From: an uncultured Bacteroidales bacterium
Lineage (GTDB): Bacteria; Bacteroidota; Bacteroidia; Bacteroidales; Paludibacteraceae
NCBI GenBank assembly: GCA_937916355.1
Contig: CALFTM010000049.1
Span: 1-64,000, forward strand
Reading direction: 5' to 3'
DNA: 64,000 bases
Shown: positions 32,817 through 40,653 of the stretch, piece by piece
Position numbering within the stretch: the first letter of the stretch is position 1
Layout of the letters: every line of letters begins with the position of its first letter
Notes under the pieces: model-generated
What the model was told of the DNA's origin: nothing
What the model saw: the letters and a program-made list of their open reading frames with translations, nothing else
Database searches by the model: none
Position numbers and translations under genes: made by a program

Positions 32817-34841
32817 CTATTTCTCGAACAAAATAAAGTTTCCTTGTCGATTTTCAAAGATTGGCATCTGTCTACCTTTAGTTGCTTTACGAACTTGGTC
32901 TCTGATATAGAGTTCCAGAGCATCCAAAGTGACATTTCCGTTTTCATCAACCGCCGCACCCTTGATTCCTTCTAACAGTGCTTTGGTGAAAATTCCGTTT
33001 TTCCATTCATCCGACTCTGTCGACTTCTGGGAAGCCGTACTTGAGTAGAATCCGATCACATCCGGGTCTGCCAACGAGAAACCTTCCGTAACAGATTTCA
33101 CACCATACATCGAACCAGAATGACACGCATCCATGAAAATAATGATACGACATCTCTTATCTTTCAATCTCTTCAACGCACTTTTGATGATATCGAAATC
33201 AACCGCAGTGGTAAACAAATCGTTGCTTTCTGCATTACAAGACAAGAAGTATGTTTCGAATCCCTCTTTCGCACCATGTCCAGAGAAGAAAAGCAACACC
33301 ACATCACCTTGTTCAACCGTATTTACCAAATTAGATAGACCTCTCTTAATATTTCGGTCGGTTGCCTCTTTATCTTTAATCAAATTGGCTGTCGCCAACA
33401 TTTTGTATTGAGACAAATTACAAGTCTTTACAGTGTTTAGGAAATCTTCCGCATCTTTTGCGGCATTTTGAAGTTTCAAATCACTCTGATCATAGTCACT
33501 CACACCCACAGAGAAGACATGCAACGCAGGTTTCGGACGGTCTCCGCGATAGTGGAGTAACACCACCGCAGGATCACTATTCTGTCCTTTGTTATCTTTT
33601 GCGATCAACTGCACTCTACAATTCGCCACCCTTGGCAATGTTAGTGTGAGCAACTTTCCGACCTGTTTCACACCCTTCGTGCGAGGGTATAACTCTCCGT
33701 TCACATAAGCAATGATTTCAGGCTCTGACCCATCATGAGTGGTTGTTTCATAAATGAAAGTCACCTCAGTATTAGAATAGTAAGAACCCTCTTTCGGACT
33801 TAAAATTTTGATAGTAGGCGCGCCCGCCACTTTTGTAGTGGTGTTTTTCACTGGTTTTGACGGCGGAGTTACCGGTGGAGCAGGCGGTGAGACTGGCTTC
33901 TTTTCTTCCACTTGTTGAGCAGCCAAATTAGGAGTTTTGTAGGTGAACGACTCCAAATTAGGCACCTGAGAAGCTGGCACTTTTGCCTTAGGAGTCTTTT
34001 TTTGCCATGCCAAAGCAGCAGTCCTCGCCTCCGTTGCAGTAGCATATCGAGGCTTCACCACAAACGTTCCAGAACGGTCGATCGCACACCATTTCCCTTT
34101 GTACTTCACAACGGCGAAAAAGGTCTGTGAATTGAACATAGAGTTTTTTTCGACATTGTCAAACACTGGCTTGATCACCCAATTTCCCAAATAGTTGACA
34201 AAACCGATTTTTTTCACATTACCCTTCAATCCGATGTAAATGTTTTCTCCGACCGGAGCACCTTTTTGCCACTCCGCAACTGCCACTTTCACTGCAGAAA
34301 CAGAAGGGAAATAAGGGTTGATGAACATCACTCCTTCAGTATTCAGACAACCCCATTGACCATCCAACTTAACAATAGAGTAGGAAAAACCCTTGCTGAA
34401 ATTGGTTTCCGGATCCACCTCTTCGTAAATCGGACGAAAATACATCTCTCCCGTATAAGTCACAAAACCCCAACGGTTGTAAGAAGCATCGAAAACCGGA
34501 TAAAGGAACTTATCCTTTGAAGCATTTGTTGAAGCCATACGAGCAGCCCGAGCAGCCAATTCCTTGGTTTCAAACACTGGCTTGGTATAAAAATTCCCTT
34601 TTCGATCAATACCACCCCATTTGCCGTTCAATTTGACTACCGCATACTTTTTGCTTCCAAAAGCATTCGACACATCATACTCTTCAAATTTCGGTTCTAC
34701 CACCCACGTAGAACCATTTTTGAATCCCCACCTACCGGTTTTAGGACTCTTCTCCGCTTTTTGCGCACTCAATGGCAAAGCCATCAAGAAAAATGCCAAA
34801 AAAGCCACCAGTTTACGCCATGAAATATTTCTCATTATCAT
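32817..34841 (-). CDS. exported WG-repeat caspase-like peptidase (C14/metacaspase fold)
   Basis: A 674-residue exported protein. Signal peptide (ISWRKLVAFLAFFLMALPLSA); four or five WG repeats (about 30-270: GRWGFKNGSTWVVEPKFEEYD, GKWGGIDRKGNFYTKP, NRWGFVTYTGEMYFRP, GKWCAIDRSGTFVVKP); a Pro-rich linker; an Ig-like segment near 345-430; and a C-terminal caspase-fold domain (about 435-674). The catalytic dyad is intact: His522 in FFSGHGAKEG and Cys573 in FMDACHSGSM. The activity should be that of a cysteine peptidase, and the cleavage preference is unknown. The frame is open to 34880, but the ATG at 34841 avoids overlapping CHASE2 and starts the signal peptide. It is 4 nt downstream of the CHASE2 gene. 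Confidence 0.9.
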   Translation of the reverse strand: MIMRNISWRKLVAFLAFFLMALPLSAQKAEKSPKTGRWGFKNGSTWVVEPKFEEYDVSNAFGSKKYAVVKLNGKWGGIDRKGNFYTKPVFETKELAARAARMASTNASKDKFLYPVFDASYNRWGFVTYTGEMYFRPIYEEVDPETNFSKGFSYSIVKLDGQWGCLNTEGVMFINPYFPSVSAVKVAVAEWQKGAPVGENIYIGLKGNVKKIGFVNYLGNWVIKPVFDNVEKNSMFNSQTFFAVVKYKGKWCAIDRSGTFVVKPRYATATEARTAALAWQKKTPKAKVPASQVPNLESFTYKTPNLAAQQVEEKKPVSPPAPPVTPPSKPVKNTTTKVAGAPTIKILSPKEGSYYSNTEVTFIYETTTHDGSEPEIIAYVNGELYPRTKGVKQVGKLLTLTLPRVANCRVQLIAKDNKGQNSDPAVVLLHYRGDRPKPALHVFSVGVSDYDQSDLKLQNAAKDAEDFLNTVKTCNLSQYKMLATANLIKDKEATDRNIKRGLSNLVNTVEQGDVVLLFFSGHGAKEGFETYFLSCNAESNDLFTTAVDFDIIKSALKRLKDKRCRIIIFMDACHSGSMYGVKSVTEGFSLADPDVIGFYSSTASQKSTESDEWKNGIFTKALLEGIKGAAVDENGNVTLDALELYIRDQVRKATKGRQMPIFENRQGNFILFEK

Positions 34842-34845
34842 ATAA

Positions 34846-36021
34846 TTATTTTTTTTCTTTTTTATATATCGTCGTATCACTCATGTCCGTAGTAGAGAGA
34901 CCTTTTCTTTTTCTCCACTTCAGATACAAGAAATAAAATATCTCTCCCGAATATCCTCCCATACCAGTACCTAATAAAGCATAGACAAGACGGACATTGT
35001 ATTGTTTTTCCATAAACAAATAACCTCCGATGAAAAGGAGAAAAATCACCAACACAATTTGTGTGGAGGTGGCAAGGAAACCAGAAAAGTCGTTATACTC
35101 TTCGTTCAGCCAACAATAGATGACACAGAAAAGGAACGTCACGACAAGCCCCAATATAAACGCATGAGTATCGGTCATATTGTCTATCAGGCGATCGGGT
35201 TTCGTAAGCGTCGAAATAGAATAACCATGGATGGTCGTTCCACAGATACGTCTGCTACCATCGATTTTCACAGGTATTTCGTGGAAGTCCCTCAAATCTT
35301 TAAAATCACCCATCAGAAAAATGCGGTCCTTCACCTCTTCCGGGAACGGATTGTCATAAATATGAATCTTATCGAAGAACATCCGTTTGTAGTTTATCAA
35401 TTCAGTATCGCCTTCACGAGCCTCCCACTTCTCATAAACATCCGGATATGCCATCTTCACAATCTCATGTACATAAGTACTCAACGTAGTATCTCCAAAA
35501 GTAAGAGTCTTGTTAAAATTTCGGACTGTCTCATTCTCCACATTCACACAAGCCTCAACACAACCCGTCTCCTTCACGAAGAAAGACTCCTCCTTGCGGA
35601 AAGAGTCATAGGTTGGCACCATCCTACATGCCGCAATCACATTTTTACAACGAGAAATGACCCTTACCAAACTGTCATTTGCAACCGTATCCATCGAATT
35701 AGGTCCAAAAATAACGTCCAGAGCAATCACCTTCGCACCCATATCATGAAGACGTTGAATTCCTCCGGCGATTTCAGCCCTTGAATAGCATCCCGAAATA
35801 TCATACAAGACAATGTCTTGATTATAGTCCATCACCTCATCCGAATTACTATTCATGATTTCAAAATAGGTATCCGTGATGCTGAATTTATTTATCGTGG
35901 TACTTACAGGATCCATAAATGCTGAACTAAAACCTATTTTACCCACGATGGTGCAAAGACATAAAATCACACAAAGCACCATCAACGCATGAGGGATATA
36001 TTGCTTAAACAGTTTTTTCAT
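34846..36021 (-). CDS. CHASE2-domain membrane protein without an output domain
   Basis: A 391-residue inner-membrane protein with one N-terminal TM helix, an extracytoplasmic CHASE2 sensor domain (about 40-270: DIVLYDISGCYSRAEIAGGIQRL, AKVIALDVIFGPNSMD, FLMGDFKDLRDFHEIPV) and three TM helices after it (ILGLVVTFLFCVIYCW, IVLVIFLLFIGGYLF, LVYALLGTGMGGYSG). CHASE2 usually precedes a kinase, cyclase or GGDEF domain. Here only a 30-residue basic tail remains, so it must signal to a partner. The WG-repeat caspase gene starts 4 nt later and is the obvious candidate. The ligand is unknown. Confidence 0.88.
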   Translation of the reverse strand: MKKLFKQYIPHALMVLCVILCLCTIVGKIGFSSAFMDPVSTTINKFSITDTYFEIMNSNSDEVMDYNQDIVLYDISGCYSRAEIAGGIQRLHDMGAKVIALDVIFGPNSMDTVANDSLVRVISRCKNVIAACRMVPTYDSFRKEESFFVKETGCVEACVNVENETVRNFNKTLTFGDTTLSTYVHEIVKMAYPDVYEKWEAREGDTELINYKRMFFDKIHIYDNPFPEEVKDRIFLMGDFKDLRDFHEIPVKIDGSRRICGTTIHGYSISTLTKPDRLIDNMTDTHAFILGLVVTFLFCVIYCWLNEEYNDFSGFLATSTQIVLVIFLLFIGGYLFMEKQYNVRLVYALLGTGMGGYSGEIFYFLYLKWRKRKGLSTTDMSDTTIYKKEKK

Positions 36022-36048
36022 ATTTTTAAACTATTTTTATGAATTTAG

Positions 36049-36079
36049 CAAAAATATAAAAGTTTAGGTTATAAACAAA
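36049..36079 (-). promoter_or_regulatory. strong predicted promoter of the CHASE2-caspase operon
   Basis: Minus-strand TTTG (36079-36076) and TATTTTTG (36056-36049) are 19 nt apart. The start near 36042 gives a 20-nt leader. Confidence 0.72.
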
Positions 36080-36227
36080 ATGAAAATTGAAACGAGAATC
36101 ATTCTTCAAGGTGAGTTCTATGAAAAAGGAATTTATAAAAACCTCTCTAAAAAAGGAATCGCCCGAAGAATCACTCAATAAAAGCAAATCTCCGGACGAT
36201 TTTTTTGCTTACGATAGCAGTCGACAA

Positions 36228-37241
36228 TTATTTTCTGATATCGTTCTCCTTTATAAGATATTCAGCGATCTGAACCGCATTAAGAGCCGCACCCTTCTTG
36301 ATTTGGTCTCCCACGCACCAGAAAGAGATTCCATTAGGATTGGAAAGGTCACCACGGACACGACCCACATAGACCTCATCTTTTCCAGAAACGAATAACG
36401 GCATAGGGTAAACCTTCTCTGCAAGATTGTCTTGAAGGATAACGCCATTTGCTTTTTCAAATGCCTTCTGAGCCTCTGCCACAGAGATTGGACGCTCAGT
36501 TTCACACCAAATTACCTCAGAGTGAGCACGCAAAGCTGGCACGCGCACACATGTTGCACTTACCGCCACGTCAGAGTGCATGATTTTACGAGTCTCGTTG
36601 AACATCTTCATCTCCTCCTTGGTGTAACCATTTTCAGTAGGAACATCCACCTGAGGAATCAAATTGTATGCAAGTTGATAAGCGAACTTGTTAACAGTAG
36701 GCTCTTCACCGCGTTCGATTTGTCCATATTGAGTCTTCAACTCATCCATCGCTGCCGCTCCAGCCCCACTTGCAGCTTGATAAGTCGCCACATGTACCTT
36801 CTTGATGTGAGACAACTCCTCAAGAGGTTTAAGAGCGACAACCATCTGGATTGTCGTACAGTTAGGGTTGGCGATAATTCCACGCGGACGGTCTTTTGCG
36901 TCAGCCGCATTTACCTCAGGCACCACCAAAGGCACATCAGCATCCATACGGAATGCGCTGGAATTGTCAATCATCACGGCACCAAACTTGGTGATGTCTT
37001 CTGCAAACTCCTTAGAAATACCTGCTCCCGCAGAGGTGAAAGCAATATCCACATCCTTGAAATCATCACCATGCTTCAACTCTTTTACGGTGTATTTCTT
37101 TCCTTTGAATTCATACTCTTTTCCCGCACTTCTGGAAGAACCGAAAAGAACCAGCTCATCCATAGGAAAATTTCTCTCTGCTAAGACACGAAGGAACTCC
37201 TGTCCTACGGCTCCACTTGCACCTACAATTGCAACTTTCAT
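36228..37241 (-). CDS. asd: aspartate-semialdehyde dehydrogenase
   Basis: Reduces beta-aspartyl phosphate with NADPH to aspartate semialdehyde, the branch point to lysine/diaminopimelate, threonine and methionine. The 337 residues fit. N-terminal dinucleotide site [18 protein letters not shown], active-site NPNCTTIQM near residue 130, the [12 protein letters not shown] stretch and the HSEVIW histidine region near 240 are all present. No frameshift. Its -7 box lies within 15 nt of that of the divergent lamin-tail gene. 36082-36227 downstream is empty. Confidence 0.96.
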   Translation of the reverse strand: MKVAIVGASGAVGQEFLRVLAERNFPMDELVLFGSSRSAGKEYEFKGKKYTVKELKHGDDFKDVDIAFTSAGAGISKEFAEDITKFGAVMIDNSSAFRMDADVPLVVPEVNAADAKDRPRGIIANPNCTTIQMVVALKPLEELSHIKKVHVATYQAASGAGAAAMDELKTQYGQIERGEEPTVNKFAYQLAYNLIPQVDVPTENGYTKEEMKMFNETRKIMHSDVAVSATCVRVPALRAHSEVIWCETERPISVAEAQKAFEKANGVILQDNLAEKVYPMPLFVSGKDEVYVGRVRGDLSNPNGISFWCVGDQIKKGAALNAVQIAEYLIKENDIRK

Positions 37242-37294
37242 CTATCTATTAATTATTTGTTAATTATTTCTTGTTTTATGTTGTAAATAATTAG

Positions 37295-37302
37295 TACATT
37301 TG
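37295..37302 (+). promoter_or_regulatory. predicted promoter (-7 box) for the lamin-tail gene
   Basis: TACATTTG fits TAnnTTTG; a TTG at 37271-37273 lies 21 nt upstream. The start near 37309 falls inside the opposite promoter. Confidence 0.5.
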
Positions 37303-37313
37303 CAACGCCTGTG

Positions 37314-37321
37314 CAAAGATA
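37314..37321 (-). promoter_or_regulatory. predicted promoter (-7 box) for asd
   Basis: Minus-strand TATCTTTG fits TAnnTTTG. The start near 37307 gives a leader of about 66 nt. It faces, and overlaps, the promoter at 37295-37302. Confidence 0.5.
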
Positions 37322-37344
37322 AATTAACGAATAAAAAATTAAAA

Positions 37345-39102
37345 ATGAAACTGAGATTTTTATCTGTTTTGTTAGGAGTATTTTGCTCCTTTGGGGTGTT
37401 GCGCGCCCAAATTAGTGAAAATTTTGATGGAAACGCCCTATCTTCTACTTGGAAGGGGGATGTTTCAAAGTTTGAAATCGAAGATGGGAAATTGGTCTTA
37501 TCGGACGATGGTAATGCCGGAACCTCCTTCATCTCAACCTACTCTACCGCAATGGACGATTGCCTCTGGGAGACCACAGTTCGATTGGGATTCAAACCTT
37601 CTGGCTCTAATTTCGTCCGAATTTACCTGACGAGCAACAGCATCGACTTCACAGAACCTATGGAAGGGTATTATCTACAAATCGGCAACGCTGACCGGAA
37701 AGTGTTGCTTTACCAAATGAAGAATAAAACAGCCAAAAAACTGGCGGAAAGCGAGGAAAACCGACTCGACAATGAAACAATCGAATTGTCAGTCAAAGTA
37801 ATCCGAAACAAAGATTCAGAGTGGAAAGTATATACTCAACTGAACGAAGAGAAGAGTTTTCGTGAGGAGTTCTCTGTAGTGGATTCGTCATTCCGCACCA
37901 CAGCGTTCTCAGGAATCTACTGCAAATACACCAAAACGAACTCCACAAAAATTTCAGTGGACAAATTCGTTATCGACGGAGAAGCAGTAGCCGATGAGAC
38001 AAACGCCGCCATCCTCAACACCCAAATCTCAGACACTTTAATAGCCGTCGCTTTTAGCGAGTGGGTGGACGAAGATTATTTAGATTACGAAGTTTCACCA
38101 CAAATTGATTTTCATGCCTCTTGGAATCCTTCTCATACACAACTAAATCTACGACTGAATGAGGAACTTAAACAAGGGACCAAATATGAGCTATCCCTTA
38201 GCGACATCAGGGATTTTGCGGGAAACCGGTCTAACGACACGATCATACCATTCGCAAAAGTAGAACAAGCGGAAGAAGGCGACATCCTATTCACCGAGGT
38301 ACTTTTCAACCCGAACAAAGAGGGTAGCGAATTTGTAGAGATATACAATGCAAGTGAGAAGGTTTTCGACCTCTCATCGTTGAAATTCTCAACCCGAAAA
38401 TCTGCCGATTCTTCCCTCTATTCATCTAAACTAATTTCAAACACTCCCTTATTGCTATTCCCGGGAGAACTGAAAGTGCTGACTGCAAGTCAAGAAGGGG
38501 TGACAAATTTCTACCAATCAAAAGAGGAGAACTTTGTCGTGATGAAATCATTCCCGTCATTACGAAATGAAACCGGAGCGATCGTGCTATTCAGAGCAAA
38601 AGACTCCCTTATCATCGACAATTTTTACTATGAAAGTTCTATGCACGAAGAAAGCATTGAAAATGATGGGAAGGGCGTATCATTAGAACGTATTTACCTC
38701 GATGAAAACAAATGGAGTTCCGCCGCATCCGTCAATGGCTATGCCACTCCCGGCTATTGGTCAAAAGGGGGCGACAACGCCCACTCGTCTGGAATAGAAA
38801 TAACCAGTTCTGAAATTTGCCGTCCGTACTATAATGGAGTTGATAGATTCTCTATAAAATACCATTTTGACCAACCTAACTATCAAATGATAGCCAAGGT
38901 ATACTCTATTGATGGTCAATATATTCGCTCTTTGGCAGAAAATGAGACGCTGGACATTCAAGGTGAGATTGCGTGGGATGGAACAAACCAAAACGGGAAG
39001 GCGCTACACCCTGCGCCCTACATCATCCGAATAGAAGCATTCCACAGCTCGTCAGGGAAAAGGTTCGGAAAATCATTTGTCGTATTGGTTACACACCCAT
39101 AA
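37345..39102 (+). CDS. exported lamin-tail-domain protein
   Basis: A 585-residue exported protein. Signal peptide (MKLRFLSVLLGVFCSFGVLRA) is followed by a beta-sandwich of about 200 residues resembling a concanavalin-like domain (ISENFDGNALSSTWKGD). Then come an Ig-like region, a lamin-tail domain (EEGDILFTEVLFNPNKEG, then SEFVEIYNAS, from about residue 310) and a C-terminal FlgD-like or sorting-type beta domain (AKVYSIDGQYIRSLAENE, then GTNQNGKALHPAPYIIRI). Lamin-tail domains in bacteria occur on exported nucleases and surface proteins; no nuclease motif is seen here. The start was taken at the signal peptide rather than at an upstream TTG. Confidence 0.82.
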   Translation: MKLRFLSVLLGVFCSFGVLRAQISENFDGNALSSTWKGDVSKFEIEDGKLVLSDDGNAGTSFISTYSTAMDDCLWETTVRLGFKPSGSNFVRIYLTSNSIDFTEPMEGYYLQIGNADRKVLLYQMKNKTAKKLAESEENRLDNETIELSVKVIRNKDSEWKVYTQLNEEKSFREEFSVVDSSFRTTAFSGIYCKYTKTNSTKISVDKFVIDGEAVADETNAAILNTQISDTLIAVAFSEWVDEDYLDYEVSPQIDFHASWNPSHTQLNLRLNEELKQGTKYELSLSDIRDFAGNRSNDTIIPFAKVEQAEEGDILFTEVLFNPNKEGSEFVEIYNASEKVFDLSSLKFSTRKSADSSLYSSKLISNTPLLLFPGELKVLTASQEGVTNFYQSKEENFVVMKSFPSLRNETGAIVLFRAKDSLIIDNFYYESSMHEESIENDGKGVSLERIYLDENKWSSAASVNGYATPGYWSKGGDNAHSSGIEITSSEICRPYYNGVDRFSIKYHFDQPNYQMIAKVYSIDGQYIRSLAENETLDIQGEIAWDGTNQNGKALHPAPYIIRIEAFHSSSGKRFGKSFVVLVTHP

Positions 39103-39140
39103 AAAAAATTCCACGGAGGGAGCAATTCCTTCCGTGGATT
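39101..39140 (-). terminator. terminator between convergent genes
   Basis: TCCACGGA..GG pairs with CC..TCCGTGGA around AGCAATT. The plus side has eight A's before it, so it works best for the minus-strand beta-barrel gene ending at 39154, and may also stop the lamin-tail gene. Confidence 0.75.
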
Positions 39141-39153
39141 TATCCTAACTCCC

Positions 39154-39927
39154 TTAGAAAAAATAGTAGGCGAAATTCACCGAAAAGGCTCCAAATTTCT
39201 TCTTCACCTTCTCTTTCATAAATTTCTCCCGTTGAAAATTCATAAAGCCGAGGTCATATCCAATACCTCCTCTGAAATGCTTTAAGAAAACGATAGAGAT
39301 TCCAAAATGTAATCCGCAATCAAAACGTCTGTTCCTTTTCTCTCCATGTACGTTTTCTTCCTCAAACAAATCATTATCATACTTCTGGATGTCACTTTTC
39401 CCATCCTCTTTTGAGAAGCCTTTTTCATTCGCCATTAGAACCGCAGAAAAGTAGTGCCCGATTTGTGGAACAACATAAATGCCAGACACATCCAATGAAT
39501 AACATGCCAACAATGGGAAATTCAAACACAGCATTCGCAATTTAGACTCCTCAAACACTTCATAACCCGTATTTTCAGTCTGATACCCCTTTTGCTGAAA
39601 CATCACACCGCTCTCGATAAACAAATTGCGGTTACGGAATGGAGCATAATCGACCAAACCACCAACATAGTAATGTAAAATCGGACGTTTGCCAATATAT
39701 TGATTATCCGAGGAGGTGTACATATTGGCATTTCCAATACCTGCAACTACCGCAACATGAAGATTGTCCGGCAAAGAATCCTTTTTTTCCGTCTCCACCG
39801 TATCACTCACATCTTGCGACAAGATAACCTCCAAACTATCATTTTGAGCCCATAGAGTTGTCGGCACTAAAGCGACAAATGTAAACATGGAACGCAAAAT
39901 GATTTTTTTTATAAACAACAATTTCAT
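39154..39927 (-). CDS. PorT-like outer-membrane beta-barrel protein
   Basis: A 257-residue exported protein with a signal peptide (ILRSMFTFVALVPTTLWAQ), an acidic linker and a beta-barrel of eight or so strands (HVAVVAGIGNANMY, NLFIESGVMFQQKGYQTEN, GIYVVPQIGHYFSAVLMA, GIGYDLGFMNFQ). It ends in the aromatic FSVNFAYYFF expected of an outer-membrane barrel. This is the PorT-like family 'outer membrane beta-barrel protein', a mixed group. A specific role cannot be given. Confidence 0.8.
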   Translation of the reverse strand: MKLLFIKKIILRSMFTFVALVPTTLWAQNDSLEVILSQDVSDTVETEKKDSLPDNLHVAVVAGIGNANMYTSSDNQYIGKRPILHYYVGGLVDYAPFRNRNLFIESGVMFQQKGYQTENTGYEVFEESKLRMLCLNFPLLACYSLDVSGIYVVPQIGHYFSAVLMANEKGFSKEDGKSDIQKYDNDLFEEENVHGEKRNRRFDCGLHFGISIVFLKHFRGGIGYDLGFMNFQREKFMKEKVKKKFGAFSVNFAYYFF

Positions 39928-40072
39928 CTTCCTAAATTTGATTTTTTACACGATTTTGAATCCGACAACAAAATTCCGAAAAATAAACCATACAAAATAA
40001 CATTTGCACGACTTTTTTTCTTAAAATTTTATAAAAAATCCTTTATGAATAAGCATTTTAAACGTCCATTAT

Positions 40073-40103
40073 TTTGTAGATGTTGATAATTTATGTAAAT
40101 TTG
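40073..40103 (+). promoter_or_regulatory. strong predicted promoter facing the gene-free segment
   Basis: TTTG (40073-40076) and TAAATTTG (40096-40103), 19 nt apart. The start near 40110 leads either to the weak frame at 40147 or to a noncoding transcript. Confidence 0.7.
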
Positions 40104-40146
40104 CATTGTAATAATAAACGAGATTTTAATTTAAATACTACCTACA

Positions 40147-40449
40147 ATGTTTGCGATAAGCAAAAGACATAAATTCCTAAGGGATTCTTGTTGTTGTCAA
40201 TTTGTGCCGTACACATTTGATAAGATAAGGTCCAATAATGAAAAACTTAGATGTCCGAAAATGGCGTACTTGTTTTTCAAAAAACCGACGGCACAATCCG
40301 TGACCGCCTCCTTCTTTTCAACATTCTATGTTTTAATATACAATTCAATTTTCTTTTTCATTTCACAGTGGAAAAGTCTTCCTGTTTTTTTGCGAGTTAT
40401 TAGGTATTCGCTTTTCAGCGAATCTCTAAACCACAAAAAAGGACTATGA
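40147..40449 (+). CDS. doubtful 100-residue open frame
   Basis: The ATG lies 37 nt after a strong predicted start point, which is the only support. The translation is rich in Phe, Lys and Cys, with one hydrophobic stretch (SFFSTFYVLIYNSIFFFIS) and no family I recognise. Codon use is unlike the neighbours. It may be a small membrane protein, but a noncoding RNA is at least as likely. Confidence 0.22.
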   Translation: MFAISKRHKFLRDSCCCQFVPYTFDKIRSNNEKLRCPKMAYLFFKKPTAQSVTASFFSTFYVLIYNSIFFFISQWKSLPVFLRVIRYSLFSESLNHKKGL

Positions 40450-40473
40450 AAATTCTTCCTGTACATGTTAGTT

Positions 40474-40499
40474 AGTGAAGGCATTTCGATGCCTTCACT
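40474..40499. other. perfect 11-bp hairpin with a UUCG loop
   Basis: AGTGAAGGCAT pairs with ATGCCTTCACT around TTCG, a very stable loop. Only six bases separate it from the next hairpin. No T-run follows on the plus strand. Confidence 0.75.
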
Positions 40500-40500
40500 T

Positions 40501-40577
40501 AAAAAAATAAGGGACGTTTCACAACGTCCCTTATTCAATCTAAACCTTAACTATGAAAAAATCTACCTGTTTTGTTT
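40501..40577 (-). ncRNA. candidate small RNA of about 75 nt
   Basis: On the minus strand an ideal promoter (TTTG 40614-40611, 19-nt spacer, TACTTTTG 40591-40584) would start transcription near 40577. A perfect 13-bp terminator stem (40523-40535 with 40506-40518, loop 4 nt) followed by seven T's ends it near 40501. No coding frame fits between. The nearest gene on that strand starts elsewhere, so it is not simply a leader. It may still be an orphan attenuated leader or a promoter of chance. Confidence 0.5.
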
Positions 40578-40583
40578 GCACTA

Positions 40584-40614
40584 CAAAAGTACAACTTAAA
40601 TTTATACCCACAAA
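40584..40614 (-). promoter_or_regulatory. strong predicted promoter of the candidate small RNA
   Basis: TTTG (40614-40611), 19-nt spacer and TACTTTTG (40591-40584) read on the minus strand match the consensus closely. Confidence 0.65.
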
Positions 40615-40653
40615 ATTATTTGTGATTAAATTTTATTTTTTTACTGTAAAATT

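Larger units (their letters stand above)
39928..40653. other. gene-free segment with facing promoters and paired hairpins
   Basis: No gene is secure in these 726 bases. An ideal plus-strand promoter (40073-40103) and an ideal minus-strand promoter (40584-40614) point at each other, and two perfect hairpins (40474-40499 and 40506-40535) lie between. A third stem ATTCGCT/AGCGAAT lies at about 40407-40424. The separate entries give details. Confidence 0.6.

Noticed and set aside
36432..37263. Long plus-strand open frames opposite asd
   Set aside because: They are the antisense frames of a well-supported conserved gene and show no family features.
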